Of a stretch of 64,000 nucleotides of DNA, positions 63,848-64,000 are shown one piece after another. The notes beneath the pieces are model-generated. The model saw only the letters and a program-made list of their open reading frames with translations, had not been told where the DNA came from and ran no database searches. How positions within the stretch are numbered: the stretch's first letter is position 1; each line of letters begins with the position of its first letter. A program made the position numbers and the translations under genes. The stretch comes from Nitrobacter sp. NHB1 (lineage in GTDB: Bacteria; Pseudomonadota; Alphaproteobacteria; Rhizobiales; Xanthobacteraceae), in assembly GCF_036964665.1 (NCBI RefSeq), contig NZ_JBAMDA010000001.1, positions 2,952,001 through 3,016,000 on the forward strand. The letters run 5' to 3'.

Positions 63848-64000
63848 ATGTCTGACACATCGTCTCCCGGTCCCGCTCCCGACACGCTCGAACTCGCGGC
63901 ATTGCTCTGCTCGCGCGTCTGTCACGACCTCATTAGTCCGGTTGGCGCAATCGTCAACGGGCTTGAGGTGCTGGACGACGATCCGAAGCCGGACGATCGC
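63848..64000 (+). CDS. chpT: ChpT-like histidine phosphotransferase, N-terminal part (3' end outside window)
   Basis: The first 51 residues show the phosphotransferase helix LELAALLCSRVCHDLISPVG followed by AIVNGLEVLDDD. The histidine of CHDLISP is the phosphorylated residue of ChpT, which passes phosphate from the kinase CckA to CtrA and CpdR in alphaproteobacterial cell-cycle control. AGGAG at 63836-63840 lies 7 nt before the ATG. The gene continues past the right edge of the window. Confidence 0.88.
   Translation, partial: MSDTSSPGPAPDTLELAALLCSRVCHDLISPVGAIVNGLEVLDDDPKPDDR

Overview
The window looks like chromosome of an alphaproteobacterium of the Nitrobacteraceae/Bradyrhizobiaceae. The right-hand housekeeping genes point that way: chpT of the CckA-ChpT-CtrA relay, DUF982, DUF1134 and DUF2927 proteins, a ycjX/ycjF pair and tamA/tamB. 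The alpha-carboxysome locus and a SorAB-type sulfite dehydrogenase suggest a lithoautotroph, most like Nitrobacter; that is inference from gene content, not a database match.

Layout. 1-973: 3' end of a chemotaxis receptor. 1230-22623: a CO2-concentrating gene block. It starts with a bicarbonate-uptake operon (dabB, a second membrane subunit, dabA, a carboxysome-type PII gene). A cbbR regulator follows on the minus strand, then a long plus-strand operon: cbbL, cbbS, csoS2, csoSCA, csoS4A, csoS4B, two csoS1 genes, a broken ferritin-like gene, acRAF, mcdA, mcdB, cbbQ, cbbO, csoS1D and a trypsin-like protease. 22887-32993: accessory genes (outer-membrane protein, DUF347 membrane protein, OmpR-type two-component pair, B-type haem-copper oxidase operon, GH15 glucoamylase), ending in an IS3-type transposase fragment that touches tamB. 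33259-57818: tamB/tamA, an L,D-transpeptidase, isovaleryl-CoA dehydrogenase, ycjX/ycjF, a GT39-type glycosyltransferase, sorA/sorB, a cold-shock protein, putA, a ThDP enzyme and a metallophosphatase. 58248-59860: a 1.6-kb insertion in the 3' half of tRNA-Val(CAC) carrying one RelA/SpoT-type gene. 60127-64000: coiled-coil, DUF1134, YHS-like, CysQ and ChpT genes.

How the genes fit together. DabAB would load the cytosol with bicarbonate, with the PII-like protein sensing state. Carboxysomal carbonic anhydrase would convert bicarbonate to CO2 for form IA RuBisCO inside a CsoS1/CsoS4/CsoS1D shell organised by CsoS2. acRAF and CbbQO assist RuBisCO assembly and activation, and McdAB positions carboxysomes. 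CbbR lies divergent to cbbL and probably controls it.

Most noteworthy: a complete-looking programmed -1 frameshift cassette in csoS2 (internal Shine-Dalgarno, slippery CCCAAAA, spacer, hairpin, stop after three codons); the tRNA-Val insertion with a single alarmone-synthetase-like cargo gene; a protease at the end of the carboxysome operon; and a dispersed repeat whose terminal TAG serves as the stop codon of four genes.
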